A stretch of DNA of 64,000 nucleotides from NCBI GenBank assembly GCA_016711825.1, contig JADJSG010000006.1:682001-746000 (forward strand), given 5' to 3'. The position numbers were made by a program, and so were the translations under genes. Below, piece after piece: positions 24,557-34,136 of this stretch (position 1 is the first letter of the stretch; each line of letters begins with the position of its first letter). The notes beneath the pieces are model-generated. The model was given only the letters and a program-made list of their open reading frames with translations. It ran no database searches and was not told where the DNA came from. Source of the stretch: Bacteroidota bacterium. GTDB lineage: Bacteria; Bacteroidota; Bacteroidia; Chitinophagales; Chitinophagaceae.

Positions 24557-25708
24557 ATGTCTGATAATTACGTTGTTTCGGCTATCAAATATCGACCACA
24601 GTTGTTCAATACCGTGATCGGGCAAAGTCATATCACTACGACATTAAAAAATGCAATCAACACAGATCAGTTGGCGCATTCATTTTTGTTTTGCGGACCA
24701 CGTGGAGTAGGCAAAACAACCTGTGCACGTATATTAGCCAAAACAATCAATTGTACCAATCGCACTGCCGATGCCGAAGCCTGCGATGCCTGTCCTTCAT
24801 GCGTTTCCTATAAAGACAATAATTCATTTAATGTGTATGAAATGGATGCTGCTTCAAATAGCTCCGTTGATGATATTCGCGAATTAATTGAGCAGGTTCG
24901 GTTTGCACCCCAAGGGGGCAGTAAATACAAAGTATACATCATAGATGAGGTACATATGTTGAGTACAAATGCTTTTAACGCGTTTTTAAAAACATTAGAG
25001 GAACCACCTCCATATGCAATATTTATATTGGCTACTACCGAAAAACATAAAATCATTCCAACCATTCTTTCGCGTTGTCAAATATTTGATTTCAACCGTA
25101 TCACTTCTCAAGATACCATTGACCACTTAAGCGATATCTGTGTAAAAGAACATATAAGCTTTGAAAAAGAAGCCTTGCATCTGATTGCTCAAAAAAGTGA
25201 AGGCTGTATGCGTGATGCCCTTTCGATAATGGATAAAATAGCAAGTTTTAGTCAAAATAAAATTACCTATAATTCCACTATTGAGCATCTCAACATCTTA
25301 GATTATGATTATTATTTCAAAATGATGGAAGCCTTTATGATGCAAGATATGAGTAATGTGATGTTGCTGTACGACGATATATTCAATAAAGGATTTGAAG
25401 GCGATATGTTTTTGAATGGTTTTACTGAACATATGCGCAACCTGCTTATTTGCAAAGATGCCCGGGTCGCCAAGTTGCTCGATCTTCCCGAAAATATCAA
25501 AATCAAATATTTTCAACAGGCTAATCAGCTGAGCAACGCTTATATCATCAACGCCCTTTCGATATTGAACGCTTCAGAAATGAATTATAAATTGTCGCGC
25601 AATAAACGAATGCATGTTGAACTTGCCCTCATCAAACTCAACTATTTGAGTAGTGCCATCGAAATCATCAGTGATGAAAATGGCCATGTTTTAAAAAAAA
25701 AATCCTGA
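24557..25708 (+). CDS. dnaX: DNA polymerase III clamp-loader subunit, gamma form (DnaX)
   Basis: The first 383 residues of DnaX, the AAA+ motor that loads the sliding clamp. Seen in order: YRPQLFNTVIGQSHI, Walker A GPRGVGKT (residues 47-54), zinc-binding Cys66/76/79/82, Walker B with VYIIDEVHML, the sensor-1 region TLEEPPPYAIFILATTE with the arginine finger in ILSRCQIF, and the domain III helices. The zero frame stops at TGA (25706) directly after a run of ten A. Translation ending here yields a gamma-like short form lacking the tau tail. The tau tail is encoded downstream in other frames. Confidence 0.9.
   Translation: MSDNYVVSAIKYRPQLFNTVIGQSHITTTLKNAINTDQLAHSFLFCGPRGVGKTTCARILAKTINCTNRTADAEACDACPSCVSYKDNNSFNVYEMDAASNSSVDDIRELIEQVRFAPQGGSKYKVYIIDEVHMLSTNAFNAFLKTLEEPPPYAIFILATTEKHKIIPTILSRCQIFDFNRITSQDTIDHLSDICVKEHISFEKEALHLIAQKSEGCMRDALSIMDKIASFSQNKITYNSTIEHLNILDYDYYFKMMEAFMMQDMSNVMLLYDDIFNKGFEGDMFLNGFTEHMRNLLICKDARVAKLLDLPENIKIKYFQQANQLSNAYIINALSILNASEMNYKLSRNKRMHVELALIKLNYLSSAIEIISDENGHVLKKKS
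25693..25702 (+). promoter_or_regulatory. A10 slippage site in dnaX
   Basis: Ten consecutive A (codons TTA AAA AAA AAA) lie immediately before TCC TGA. A -1 shift, or a transcript with one extra A, enters a frame open to 25956. Similar runs drive translational or transcriptional slippage in dnaX of E. coli and Thermus. Confidence 0.55.
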
Positions 25709-26354
25709 GCGGTAAAACAAGTATTTTACTACACGCTTCACGCCATGAGCAATCGGCCACAATCAGTGTGTCAACAAATCTTACGCCAGCAACAAACCTT
25801 CCACCAGCGATTGCAACAACTTCAGGCAACACTGCAACATCTACTTCAGCTCAAACAATAAGCCAATCAAATGCAGTGAGTACCCCCACAGCAAAACCAA
25901 GCTATGGTGTAACTTTAGGCAGTATAAAAGGATTGAAATCGAATGCGAAAGAAAAATAGAAGCTGCCAGCAAAAACAAACAAATTGTACCCATTACCCAT
26001 GATAATTTAATGGCTGCCTGGGATGCAATCATCCTTGAACTTACCAGCGATAAAGTATTTTTTAGAAGTGCTATCGGTCAGGGAAGTATTGATTTTGAAG
26101 GATTTATGATTAATATCAACGTTTTTGGTGTCGCCTATGATTTCTTAAAAAACCTTCGATTAAAATTACTCGATTATTTTAAAATTCATTACAACAACGA
26201 CGAAATCAATGTAATGATACATGAGAAAGCGCCCAGTGCAGACAAAATGATGGAACAGGTGAAAAGTACCCGTGAAATTTTTGAAAAAATGGCAGAGCAA
26301 AACCCCTTATTGAAAAAATTAAAAGATTCTCTGGGAATGGATTTTGAATCATAA
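25702..26354 (+). CDS. dnaX: DnaX tau C-terminal portion, reached only by two -1 shifts
   Basis: After the A10 run the -1 frame encodes a Thr/Ser/Pro/Ala-rich linker and then KPSYGVTLGSIKGLKSNAKE, stopping at TAG 25957..25959. A second -1 step in GAAAAAT (A5 at 25952..25956) continues as KIEAASKNKQIVPITHDNLM, then AAWDAIILELTSDKVFFRSA, to the stop at 26352..26354. Linker plus helical tail is the expected tau domain IV/V layout, and the total of roughly 600 residues fits Bacteroidota DnaX. The first shift has a credible programmed site; the second does not and may be a sequencing deletion or a mutation. Separate small genes here are unlikely because neither fragment has a sensible start. Confidence 0.65.
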
Positions 26355-26438
26355 TAAACCTATAACCATTCATGTAGTAATGATGCACAAAGACATACAA
26401 TTTAGTGAACCCATGTTTTAGAAAAATAAAATCACCCT

Positions 26439-27005
26439 ATGCAATTTACCCCCTATCCACTGATTGAAACCAAACGATTAAAAATGAGAAAGCTCACTGA
26501 TGATGATGCGCATGATGTGTTTTTGATGCGATCAGATCCTGAAGTGATGCGTTATATACCACGTCCATTGGCATTGACAGAAGAGGATGCTTTGGCACTC
26601 ATTCGTATGGTGAATGATTTTTCGGACAATAACGAAAAAATAAACTGGGGAATTGAATGGAAAGCTACTGGTCAAATCATTGGTACTATTGGGTTTGTGA
26701 ATATTAAACCTAGTCATTTTCGCGCCGAAATAGGTTATGCACTTGCAAGGGATTGGCATCGCAAAGGCATTATGAGCGAAGCCTTGCTGGCAACAATGAA
26801 ACATGGGTTTGAGGAGTTTCATTTCCATTCTATAGAAGCCATTGTGGATGCTGAAAATATTGCATCCGCCTCTTTGCTTATTTCTACAGGGTTTAGACAG
26901 GAAGCGTTTTTTAAAGAAGATTTTTATTATAACAACAACTTTCGAAACTCTATCCATTTTGGGATGCTAAAATCAGAAGCGTTGCAATATGGCATTTGTA
27001 AATAA
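26439..27005 (+). CDS. GNAT N-acetyltransferase, RimJ/RimL type
   Basis: A 188-residue acetyltransferase of the RimJ/RimL/Acetyltransf_3 group. Landmarks: the N-terminal IETKRLKMRKLTDDDAHDVF with LMRSDPEVMRYIPRP, the central GTIGFVNIKPSHFRAEIGYA, the acetyl-CoA loop ARDWHRKGIMSEALLA and the C-terminal VDAENIASASLLISTGF. Family members acetylate ribosomal protein N-termini, amines or antibiotics; the target is not predictable. It stands alone between dnaX and the YkgJ-like gene, in the same orientation. Confidence 0.88.
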   Translation: MQFTPYPLIETKRLKMRKLTDDDAHDVFLMRSDPEVMRYIPRPLALTEEDALALIRMVNDFSDNNEKINWGIEWKATGQIIGTIGFVNIKPSHFRAEIGYALARDWHRKGIMSEALLATMKHGFEEFHFHSIEAIVDAENIASASLLISTGFRQEAFFKEDFYYNNNFRNSIHFGMLKSEALQYGICK

Positions 27006-27073
27006 TTCATTGTGTTTATTTTGCTCAACAAAGAGAAAAAATTAAAACTATATTTACGCCTTAATCTATTTCA

Positions 27074-27589
27074 ATGCCCCCTTCAATACTTGTTCGATTT
27101 AAAAAACAATTGCCCCTTCGTAGACAATCAATGGTATTATTTTTAAAAAAATTTGATACAAAATTTGTCCGTGGTATTTCAAAATTAGTCAATCAGGCCA
27201 GTGACGAAACCTGGGCTTCTGTAGATTGTCTTTCTTGTGCAAATTGCTGTAAAGTAATGACTCCAACTTTTACCAAAAAAGATTTGAAACGCATTTCGGC
27301 ACATTTCAACATGAGTGAAGAAGATTTTTATACAAAATGGCTTAAAACAGATGAAGACAATGGCGATTTAGTGAACAGAATACAACCCTGTCAGTTTCTA
27401 AATTTACAAACAAACAAATGCACAATCTATGCTATCAGACCTGAAGACTGTGCTCAGTTTCCGCATTTCAACAAGAAACCCTTTGCCGATTATAACCATA
27501 TACACGAGCAAAATATAGAATATTGCCCGGCTACCTTTTTATTTATAACCCAATTGCAACAAAAAATAGAAAAAGAATTTGTGTGGTAA
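27074..27589 (+). CDS. YkgJ-like cysteine cluster protein (UPF0153)
   Basis: A 171-residue protein with the Zn/Fe-chelating cysteine cluster of the YkgJ family: VDCLSCANCCKVMTPTFTKK, then LVNRIQPCQFL, TNKCTIYAIRPEDCAQFP and IEYCPATF, eight conserved Cys in all. The biochemical function of the family is unknown; metal binding is inferred from the cysteines. No signal peptide. An imperfect -7 box (TATATTTA) lies about 20 nt before the start. Confidence 0.8.
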   Translation: MPPSILVRFKKQLPLRRQSMVLFLKKFDTKFVRGISKLVNQASDETWASVDCLSCANCCKVMTPTFTKKDLKRISAHFNMSEEDFYTKWLKTDEDNGDLVNRIQPCQFLNLQTNKCTIYAIRPEDCAQFPHFNKKPFADYNHIHEQNIEYCPATFLFITQLQQKIEKEFVW

Positions 27590-27649
27590 TGGGGTTTAGT
27601 CAAATTGATTGAAAGCTAAATCTTTACAGCGCTCACAATGATTATGTAT

Positions 27650-28102
27650 TTATTTAATCACCACTTTCAAGGTTTTACAAAGAAAATTTTTCTTTTCTGC
27701 AATTCCACAAATCACACGTTCAAAATAAACGGTATCGCCTTTGTATAAACGTTCATTGAAGTTTTTTTTCCAATAACTCGTGAGGGTATCTCCTGTAAAA
27801 CTCTCTGAGGTATAATCGGTTACGATTACTGGTAAGCCTTCTTCGTCCTGGTATAATCCTCGTTCAGCATACGTTATTTCAAAGCTTTTTACTTTAAATA
27901 TATTACTCGCGCTGTCTTTGGCACATAAAGGTTGTTGCATCAACTGCTTAAAAGTTTGGGCATCAATCTGTACGTTATCGGTATATACACATCCAAAATA
28001 GGCTTTGTATTTAGTACTTATGACATCGCTTGGTGCTATAAAAGAAATAACTCCTAGAGCGACAATGAATAAAATCAAGAGAGAAATGTTGTTTTTTTTC
28101 AT
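27650..28102 (-). CDS. Small exported protein (hypothetical)
   Basis: A 150-residue protein with an N-terminal hydrophobic segment (MKKNNISLLILFIVALGVIS, then F) that may be a signal peptide or anchor. The rest is a compact beta-rich domain with YFGCVYTDNVQIDAQTFKQL, SFTGDTLTSYWKKNF and a C-terminal FERVICGIAEKKNFLCKTLK. No known family. I use the start at 28102 because an upstream Met would extend the gene into valS; this start is 16 bp after the valS stop, so it is probably co-transcribed. Confidence 0.65.
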   Translation of the reverse strand: MKKNNISLLILFIVALGVISFIAPSDVISTKYKAYFGCVYTDNVQIDAQTFKQLMQQPLCAKDSASNIFKVKSFEITYAERGLYQDEEGLPVIVTDYTSESFTGDTLTSYWKKNFNERLYKGDTVYFERVICGIAEKKNFLCKTLKVVIK

Positions 28103-28118
28103 ACTACCTTTTAAAAAT

Positions 28119-30770
28119 CTAAAGCAAGTTAAGGCTTTCTTCAATAACTTTCATTTTTTGCATCGCATCATTTTTCTTTTTAACTTCAATTTCTATAATG
28201 GCAGGTTTTGCATTTTGTACAAATTTTTCGTTATTGAGCTTTTTATCTACACTGGCAAGAAACCCTTTAAGATATTCCAGGTCTTTACGCAATTGTTCTA
28301 TTTGCTGCGACTGGTCTACTTCTTTTTCTGTAGTGATATAACATTGAAACTTATCACATACAAATGCGATAGATTGGGCTACTTGCTGATGACTAAAAAG
28401 AATTTCTTTTGCAAAAACCTGTCTTTGCAATACCATTTGAATTGCTTTTAAATGAGCTTCATGTTCGCTTGGCAAATATAAAAGAATGGCATCTTTTGGC
28501 TTCAACCCATTTTTTACTTTGATATCACGGATTTGTGTAATCAAGTTTTTAAGTGAATTTCCTTTTTCAATATCAATATCACTATATGCCGTATTCATAT
28601 TAATTTGTGTAACGGCAATATCATCCCCATCCTTTCGATGTTGTAATTGATGATATATTTCTTCGGTGATAAAAGGCATGAAAGGATGAAGCAATTGCAT
28701 CAAGGCTTCAAAAAAATAGGTGGCTTTCTCAATATTGTATTGGTTAACAGGTGCGTCTTGCGGGGTTTTAATCCATTCTAAATAATCACTACAATAGTCT
28801 GTCCATATCAATGAATACACTTTTTTTAATGCCTCGCTCAATTTAAACTCTTTCAAATCTTCATCAATTTCAATCTTCACGGCATTCAGCTTGGCTTCGA
28901 AGTAAATAGAAGGAAAAATTTCCTGTTCATCCATATTGACCGTCACCTCTTTTTGCTTAAATATCTGAAGTAATTTTAAAGCATTCCACAATTTATTGCA
29001 AAACATTTTACCCTGCTCAACCGAACTGATATCAAACAACAAGTCGTTGCCGGCTGGTGAGGAAATCAACACCCCAAAACGCACAGCATCCGCTCCGTAT
29101 TCATCAATCATTTCAAGTAAATCGGGTGAATTGCCCAATGACTTGCTCATTTTTCGTCCTTGTTTGTCACGTACAATACCCGTGAAATAAACTTGTTTAA
29201 ACGGTATTTGATGTTTGTATTCGATACCCGCCATAATCATACGAGCTACCCAAAAGAAAATAATTTCGGGGGCCGTTACGAGGGTCGCCGTGGGGTAGTA
29301 GTAGTCCAGCTCTTTATTGTCGGTAGGTTGTTTGTTCCAGCCAAATACTTCCATTGGCCAAAGCCATGACGAAAACCATGTATCAAGTACATCAGTATCT
29401 TGTGTTAAGAATTGAGTGTTAGCATCATGGGTATGTTGGGGAAATTGAGCAGCATAGATTTGATAAGCTGCGGTTTCATTTTTGGCTATCACTACATTTC
29501 CCTTGTCATCATACCAGGCGGGTATGCGATGCCCCCAGCGCAATTGTCGACTGATACACCAATCCTTGATATTGGCCATCCAATGTCGGTAGGTATTTTT
29601 AAATTTTGCCGGATAAAATTTTATTTCATCATTCATCACCACATCCAAAGCAGGCTTGGCAAGGGTTTCCATATTGCACCACCATTGCAAACTCAGTCTT
29701 GGCTCTATCACCACATCGGTACGTTCGCTATAACCAACCTGATTTTTATAATCTTCGATTTTCTCGATATGTCCTGCTGCTTCTAAGTCAAGTATAATTT
29801 GTTTACGTACCGCAAAACGATCCTGGCCTATATACAATTGGGCTGCTTCGCTCATGGTACCATCTTCGTTGAGGGTATCTATTACTTGTAGTTGATGTTT
29901 GAGCCCCAGGTTATAATCATTGATGTCGTGGGCAGGTGTTACTTTGAGGCAACCTGTACCAAATGCAATATCTATATAGTCATCGGCAATGATTGGTATT
30001 TTACGATTGATGAGTGGCACATAACAATAACTACCTACTAAGTGTTTGTATCGCTCATCTTCAGGGTGTACACAAATTGCAACATCTCCTAAAATGGTTT
30101 CTGGACGTACGGTGGCCACACAGATAAATGCTTGTTCATCGTTAGCACTTGCTTCTGCTAATAAATACTTGATATATACCAGTTTGCTATTTACTTCTTT
30201 GTGTATTACTTCTTCATCGCTCAGGGCTGTTTTGGCTGCAGGGTCCCAGTTAATCATTTTTACCCCACGATAGATATGCCCTTTTTGATGCAAATCAATA
30301 AATACGTCTATCACCGCTTCGTAATAATCATTATCCATGGTAAATGCTGTACGTTGCCAATCTAATGCACAACCCAGCTTTTTTAGTTGTTGTAATATAA
30401 TACCACCATACTTTTCTTTCCATTCCCATGCATGTTTTAAAAACTCATCTCGCGTGAGGTCGTTTTTATCAATGCCCTGATCGCGCAACATCGACGCTAC
30501 TTTTGCTTCTGTGGCTATCGAAGCATGATCGGTACCAGGCACCCAACAGGTATTGTAACCCTTGAGTTTGGCATATCGTATCAATACATCTTGTACCGAA
30601 TTGTTTAGGGCATGACCCATATGTAATACCCCTGTAACATTGGGGGGTGGAATAACGATGGTATAGGCGGGTTTTTCGTTTGGGGTAGATTGAAAATACC
30701 CTTTTTCAAGCCAATGGCTATACCACTTATTTTCAGTTTCCTGCGGTAAATAATTTTTTGACAATTCCAT
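28119..30770 (-). CDS. valS: Valyl-tRNA synthetase
   Basis: An 883-residue class I aminoacyl-tRNA synthetase that charges tRNA-Val. Landmarks: MELSKNYLPQETENKWYSHW, HIGH-type IPPPNVTGVLHMGHALNN, CWVPGTDHASIATEAKV, the editing domain (VATVRPETILGDVAICVHPE, then TPAHDINDYNLGLKH), WCISRQLRWGHRIPAWY, KMSKSLGNSPDLLEM, the anticodon-binding helices and a C-terminal coiled coil (QQIEQLRKDLEYLKGFLASV). An upstream Met at 30839 would prepend a hydrophobic stretch foreign to the family; I start at 30770, 7 nt after a -7 box. Confidence 0.95.
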   Translation of the reverse strand: MELSKNYLPQETENKWYSHWLEKGYFQSTPNEKPAYTIVIPPPNVTGVLHMGHALNNSVQDVLIRYAKLKGYNTCWVPGTDHASIATEAKVASMLRDQGIDKNDLTRDEFLKHAWEWKEKYGGIILQQLKKLGCALDWQRTAFTMDNDYYEAVIDVFIDLHQKGHIYRGVKMINWDPAAKTALSDEEVIHKEVNSKLVYIKYLLAEASANDEQAFICVATVRPETILGDVAICVHPEDERYKHLVGSYCYVPLINRKIPIIADDYIDIAFGTGCLKVTPAHDINDYNLGLKHQLQVIDTLNEDGTMSEAAQLYIGQDRFAVRKQIILDLEAAGHIEKIEDYKNQVGYSERTDVVIEPRLSLQWWCNMETLAKPALDVVMNDEIKFYPAKFKNTYRHWMANIKDWCISRQLRWGHRIPAWYDDKGNVVIAKNETAAYQIYAAQFPQHTHDANTQFLTQDTDVLDTWFSSWLWPMEVFGWNKQPTDNKELDYYYPTATLVTAPEIIFFWVARMIMAGIEYKHQIPFKQVYFTGIVRDKQGRKMSKSLGNSPDLLEMIDEYGADAVRFGVLISSPAGNDLLFDISSVEQGKMFCNKLWNALKLLQIFKQKEVTVNMDEQEIFPSIYFEAKLNAVKIEIDEDLKEFKLSEALKKVYSLIWTDYCSDYLEWIKTPQDAPVNQYNIEKATYFFEALMQLLHPFMPFITEEIYHQLQHRKDGDDIAVTQINMNTAYSDIDIEKGNSLKNLITQIRDIKVKNGLKPKDAILLYLPSEHEAHLKAIQMVLQRQVFAKEILFSHQQVAQSIAFVCDKFQCYITTEKEVDQSQQIEQLRKDLEYLKGFLASVDKKLNNEKFVQNAKPAIIEIEVKKKNDAMQKMKVIEESLNLL

Positions 30771-30777
30771 AAGTGCA

Positions 30778-30785
30778 CAAAGATA
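30778..30785 (-). promoter_or_regulatory. -7 box for valS
   Basis: Minus strand TATCTTTG, 7 nt before the valS ATG at 30770. A near-leaderless transcript is predicted. Confidence 0.55.
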
Positions 30786-31003
30786 AACGATAAGAAGTAA
30801 AATTAAAGCACAGAGAAAAATGAAGGTCTTTTGCATCATTTTTTTACACCCAAAAGCTCATTGCTATTTGATTCGTACTATAGACCTATCCATCTACATA
30901 CTTGATACATCAATGAATATCAGTCATTACTCTGGGGTTTATTACATGGGTGGGTTTCCGCAAAAAGTCAGGTGCTTTTTTAATTTTACAATAAGTATTC
31001 CAC

Positions 31004-31011
31004 TACATTTG
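31004..31011 (+). promoter_or_regulatory. -7 box for the GNAT-fold/sulfatase pair
   Basis: TACATTTG, 8 nt before the ATG at 31020. Confidence 0.55.
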
Positions 31012-31019
31012 TAATTCAC

Positions 31020-32171
31020 ATGCAAATAGTCGTCGTACATACTGAGCAACAAGCTGCCGATTTCTTAAACTTTCCCACCGAAATTTATCGTGGCGACAAA
31101 CAATATATTCGCCCCCTTGATAAAGATATAGAAGAAGTATTTGATCAAGAAAAAAATAAATTTTTCAGACATGGCATCTGCGAACGTTGGCTATTGCAAA
31201 ACGATGAACAAAAATATGTCGCCCGACTGGCTGTGTTTGTGTATAAAAAATATGGACAGGAACAACCTACCGGAGGTATAGGTTTTTTTGAATGTATAGA
31301 CCATCAAGAGACTGCCAATTATTTGTTTGACAAAGCAAAAGAATGGCTCATGGCCCAGGGCATGGAAGCCATGGATGGCCCTATCAATTTTGGCGAACGC
31401 GACAGGTGGTGGGGGCTTTTAGTAAGTGGTTTTGAAGAGCCTTTGTATTGCATGAATTACAACCCTCCCTATTATCAGGCATTGTTTGAAAACTATGGAT
31501 TTCTTCCCTACTTTCATCAGTTGTGTTTTGGCATGGACGTGAGTACCCCCTTGAGTGAAAAAATGCACAAATGGCACGACTATTATGAAAAGCACCCCGA
31601 TTTTAGTGTAAGACATATTCGTAAAAATGAATTAGATAAATTTGCCGAAGATTTTTCAATCATTTACAATAAAGCCTGGGCTAAACATGGGGGTGGAAAA
31701 ACGATTGAGTTAAAACAAGCCAAACTGATTTTTTCAAAAATGAAACCCGTAATTGACGAAAAAATCGCGTGGTTTGTCTATCATAAAAATGAACCAATTG
31801 GCATGTGGGTCAACATTCCGGATTTAAACCAGTATTTTAAACATTTTAATGGCAAGTTTGGACTATTGCAAAAACTTCATTTTTTATATTTAAAATATAC
31901 TGGCGCATGCAAACGGTTTGTAGGTATTGTATATGGAATTGTACCCGAGTGGCAAGGCAAAGGTACCGATGCCTATATGATAGTAGAATGTGGTAAAATG
32001 GTGCAACCCAATCGGCGTTATGACAAATATGAAATGCAATGGATTGGCGATTTTAACCCTAAGATGGTCAATCTGGCCCACAATCTTGAAGCTTCAGAGG
32101 TAAGGCGATTAAGTACTTACCGTTATTTGTTTGATCGTACTTTAGCCTTTAAAAGACATCCTTTTCTATAG
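31020..32171 (+). CDS. Conserved Bacteroidota protein with GNAT-like fold
   Basis: A 383-residue cytoplasmic protein of a conserved family seen across Bacteroidota. Recognisable stretches: LNFPTEIYRGDKQYIRPLDK, GFFECIDHQETANYLFDKAK, GMEAMDGPINFGERDRWWGL, NPPYYQALFENYGFLPYFHQ and the C-terminal GIVPEWQGKGTDAYMIVECG. The segments GFFE...A..LF..A..WL and WQGKGTDAYMI resemble GNAT acetyl-CoA motifs, so an acyltransferase role is plausible but the substrate is unknown. Stop to the next start is 6 bp, so it shares an mRNA with the sulfatase-like gene. Confidence 0.65.
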   Translation: MQIVVVHTEQQAADFLNFPTEIYRGDKQYIRPLDKDIEEVFDQEKNKFFRHGICERWLLQNDEQKYVARLAVFVYKKYGQEQPTGGIGFFECIDHQETANYLFDKAKEWLMAQGMEAMDGPINFGERDRWWGLLVSGFEEPLYCMNYNPPYYQALFENYGFLPYFHQLCFGMDVSTPLSEKMHKWHDYYEKHPDFSVRHIRKNELDKFAEDFSIIYNKAWAKHGGGKTIELKQAKLIFSKMKPVIDEKIAWFVYHKNEPIGMWVNIPDLNQYFKHFNGKFGLLQKLHFLYLKYTGACKRFVGIVYGIVPEWQGKGTDAYMIVECGKMVQPNRRYDKYEMQWIGDFNPKMVNLAHNLEASEVRRLSTYRYLFDRTLAFKRHPFL

Positions 32172-32177
32172 CCATCT

Positions 32178-34057
32178 ATGAAAAAACTTACGCTGTATTC
32201 ATTGTATTTAATGGTGTTTTGGTTCGTCCTTTTCTTTATAAATCGCCTTTTCTTTGTTTATTACCAACAACCCATTGGCAACAAAATTAAAAACAACGCC
32301 GATATTGTAAAGGCATTTTACTATGGCTTTCCGCTCGACCTTGCGGTAGCCATTATATTTATATTACTCCCTTTATTGTTTGCTAATTTATTTTTTGTAC
32401 TGCAAAATAAAATATATAAAAAAGTGGCTCTGGCGTTGGTCTTGTTTTTCCTTCTGTTGTATGTAGGTGTCGGGTTAGCCGATGCGGGTTTGTATAAAGA
32501 GTGGAATGCGAAAATCAATATGCAAGCGCTCGCACATTTTAAAAACCCAAGCGAGGTGTTTAAAACCATTTCAACAAAGTTACTCTTGCTATTTGTTTTT
32601 TTATTGACCATCATCATTGCCCCTTTTTATTATTTTTATAAAAAAAAGATACATCCTACCCTGCATTTTGATGGAATAACATCCATGAAAAAAAGAGTAA
32701 GCTTCGGATTGCTTTTTTTTATTTTAAGTACAGGGCTTGCAATCATTGGCATCAGGGGAGGTATTTTCAATATCCCTATTAACCAAAGTATTGCCTATTT
32801 CAGCAACGATCCGATGGCGAATGATTTAGCGGTCAATCCCTTTTATAGCATTATTCAGGATTTTGATATCAAATCGAAATTGCCCGATTCCAGTGTGTAT
32901 AAAATAACCAGCAACGAATTGGCTGCATTGAATATCAAACCTGATTTTACCATCAGCAAAGACAGCACGATTCCCATTTTAAATACCCAAAGACCCAATA
33001 TCGTTTACATTTTTTAGAAGGCTGGAGTGCAGACAATATAAGTGTATTGGGCGGAATTGAGGGTTGTACACCCAAATTTAACCAATGGTGTAATGAGGGT
33101 TTGCTTTTTACCCAAGCCTATGCCGATGCTTATGTGTCAGATCAGGGTATTGTTGCTGGTTTGAGTGCTTACCCTTCAGCACATAGAATGGCGATTGCCA
33201 ATCAACCAACCAAAGTACATAACTTACCCTGTATCAGTGACGAACTGATTCCTTTGGGTTATCATACTTCATTTTTATTTGGGGGCGAATTGGTATATGG
33301 CAATTTGAGAGGCTATTTGTTAGAAAAAAAATTTAAAACCCTCAAGGAAGTCTATGATTTGACACAGTATCCTTCAGGCAAACTGGGGGTTCATGATGAA
33401 TACACTTTTAAAGAATTGTTGCTTATGCTCAATCAGCAACCATCGCCTTTTTTACAAGGATTTTTTACAAGTAGTACCCATATGCCTTATGATTATACCC
33501 CAAGCGATGATTGGAAATCAACAAAAAGTGATGCCGAAAAATTATATACTGAATCGATGCATTATGCTGATATTCATTTAGGTCGATTTTTAGATGCCGC
33601 AAAAAAACAAACATGGTGGGATAGTACCTTAATCATTATTGTGTCGGACCATAGTCACAACAGCATCAAACAATGGGATGCCATGTCGGGTATGAGACAA
33701 AAGATTCCTATGTTATTTACAGGGGGGGCGCTCAAGCCTGCCTGGAGAGGAAAACAATGGACGCAAATTGTATCACAGTTAGACATTGTGTCGACCTTGC
33801 TTCATCAAATGCAACTACCTGCTAAGCGTTACCCATGGTCGCGCAATATGCTGAACCCATATAAACCATCTTCCGCTTTTTATGTATTTTATGGTGGCGC
33901 CGGATATGTAACGGATAGTGGCTACGTGGCTACAAGTTACGACAATTTGCCTTTTATACATAGTAATATGACCGATAGCGTTCAAATGAAAACATACCAA
34001 ACCAAGGCATTAAGCTTTCAACAACTTGTGTATGAAGACGTTAAAAACAGAGAATAA
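32178..34057 (+). pseudogene. LTA synthase-like membrane sulfatase, frameshifted
   Basis: An LtaS-family protein: multi-pass membrane part (about residues 1-190, five hydrophobic segments) followed by an extracytoplasmic sulfatase/phosphotransferase domain. The frame stops at TAG 33015..33017 inside the signature, reading PNIVYIF then stop. If one T is added to the run of six T at 33010..33015, the sequence continues FLEGWSADNISVLGGIEGCT (catalytic Glu and Thr regions), STHMPYDYTP, IIIVSDHSHNSIKQW and on to 34057, about 626 residues in all. Relatives transfer glycerol-phosphate or phosphoethanolamine. Either a real one-base deletion has inactivated the gene or the base is a sequencing error; the rest of the frame is intact, which favours error or very recent loss. 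Confidence 0.75.
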
Positions 34058-34136
34058 CATAGGCTGAAAAGCAATATTGGACGAATTTTTTTACCTAAAT
34101 CCTGAATATTTTCTTTATTTTGCACCTTTTCAACCT

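Noticed and set aside
25768..25959. Separate small gene after dnaX
   Set aside because: It would start at GTG in low-complexity sequence; in context it is the linker of tau.
26010..26354. Independent 114-residue gene
   Set aside because: The frame continues upstream without a start site and encodes the tau C-terminal domain.
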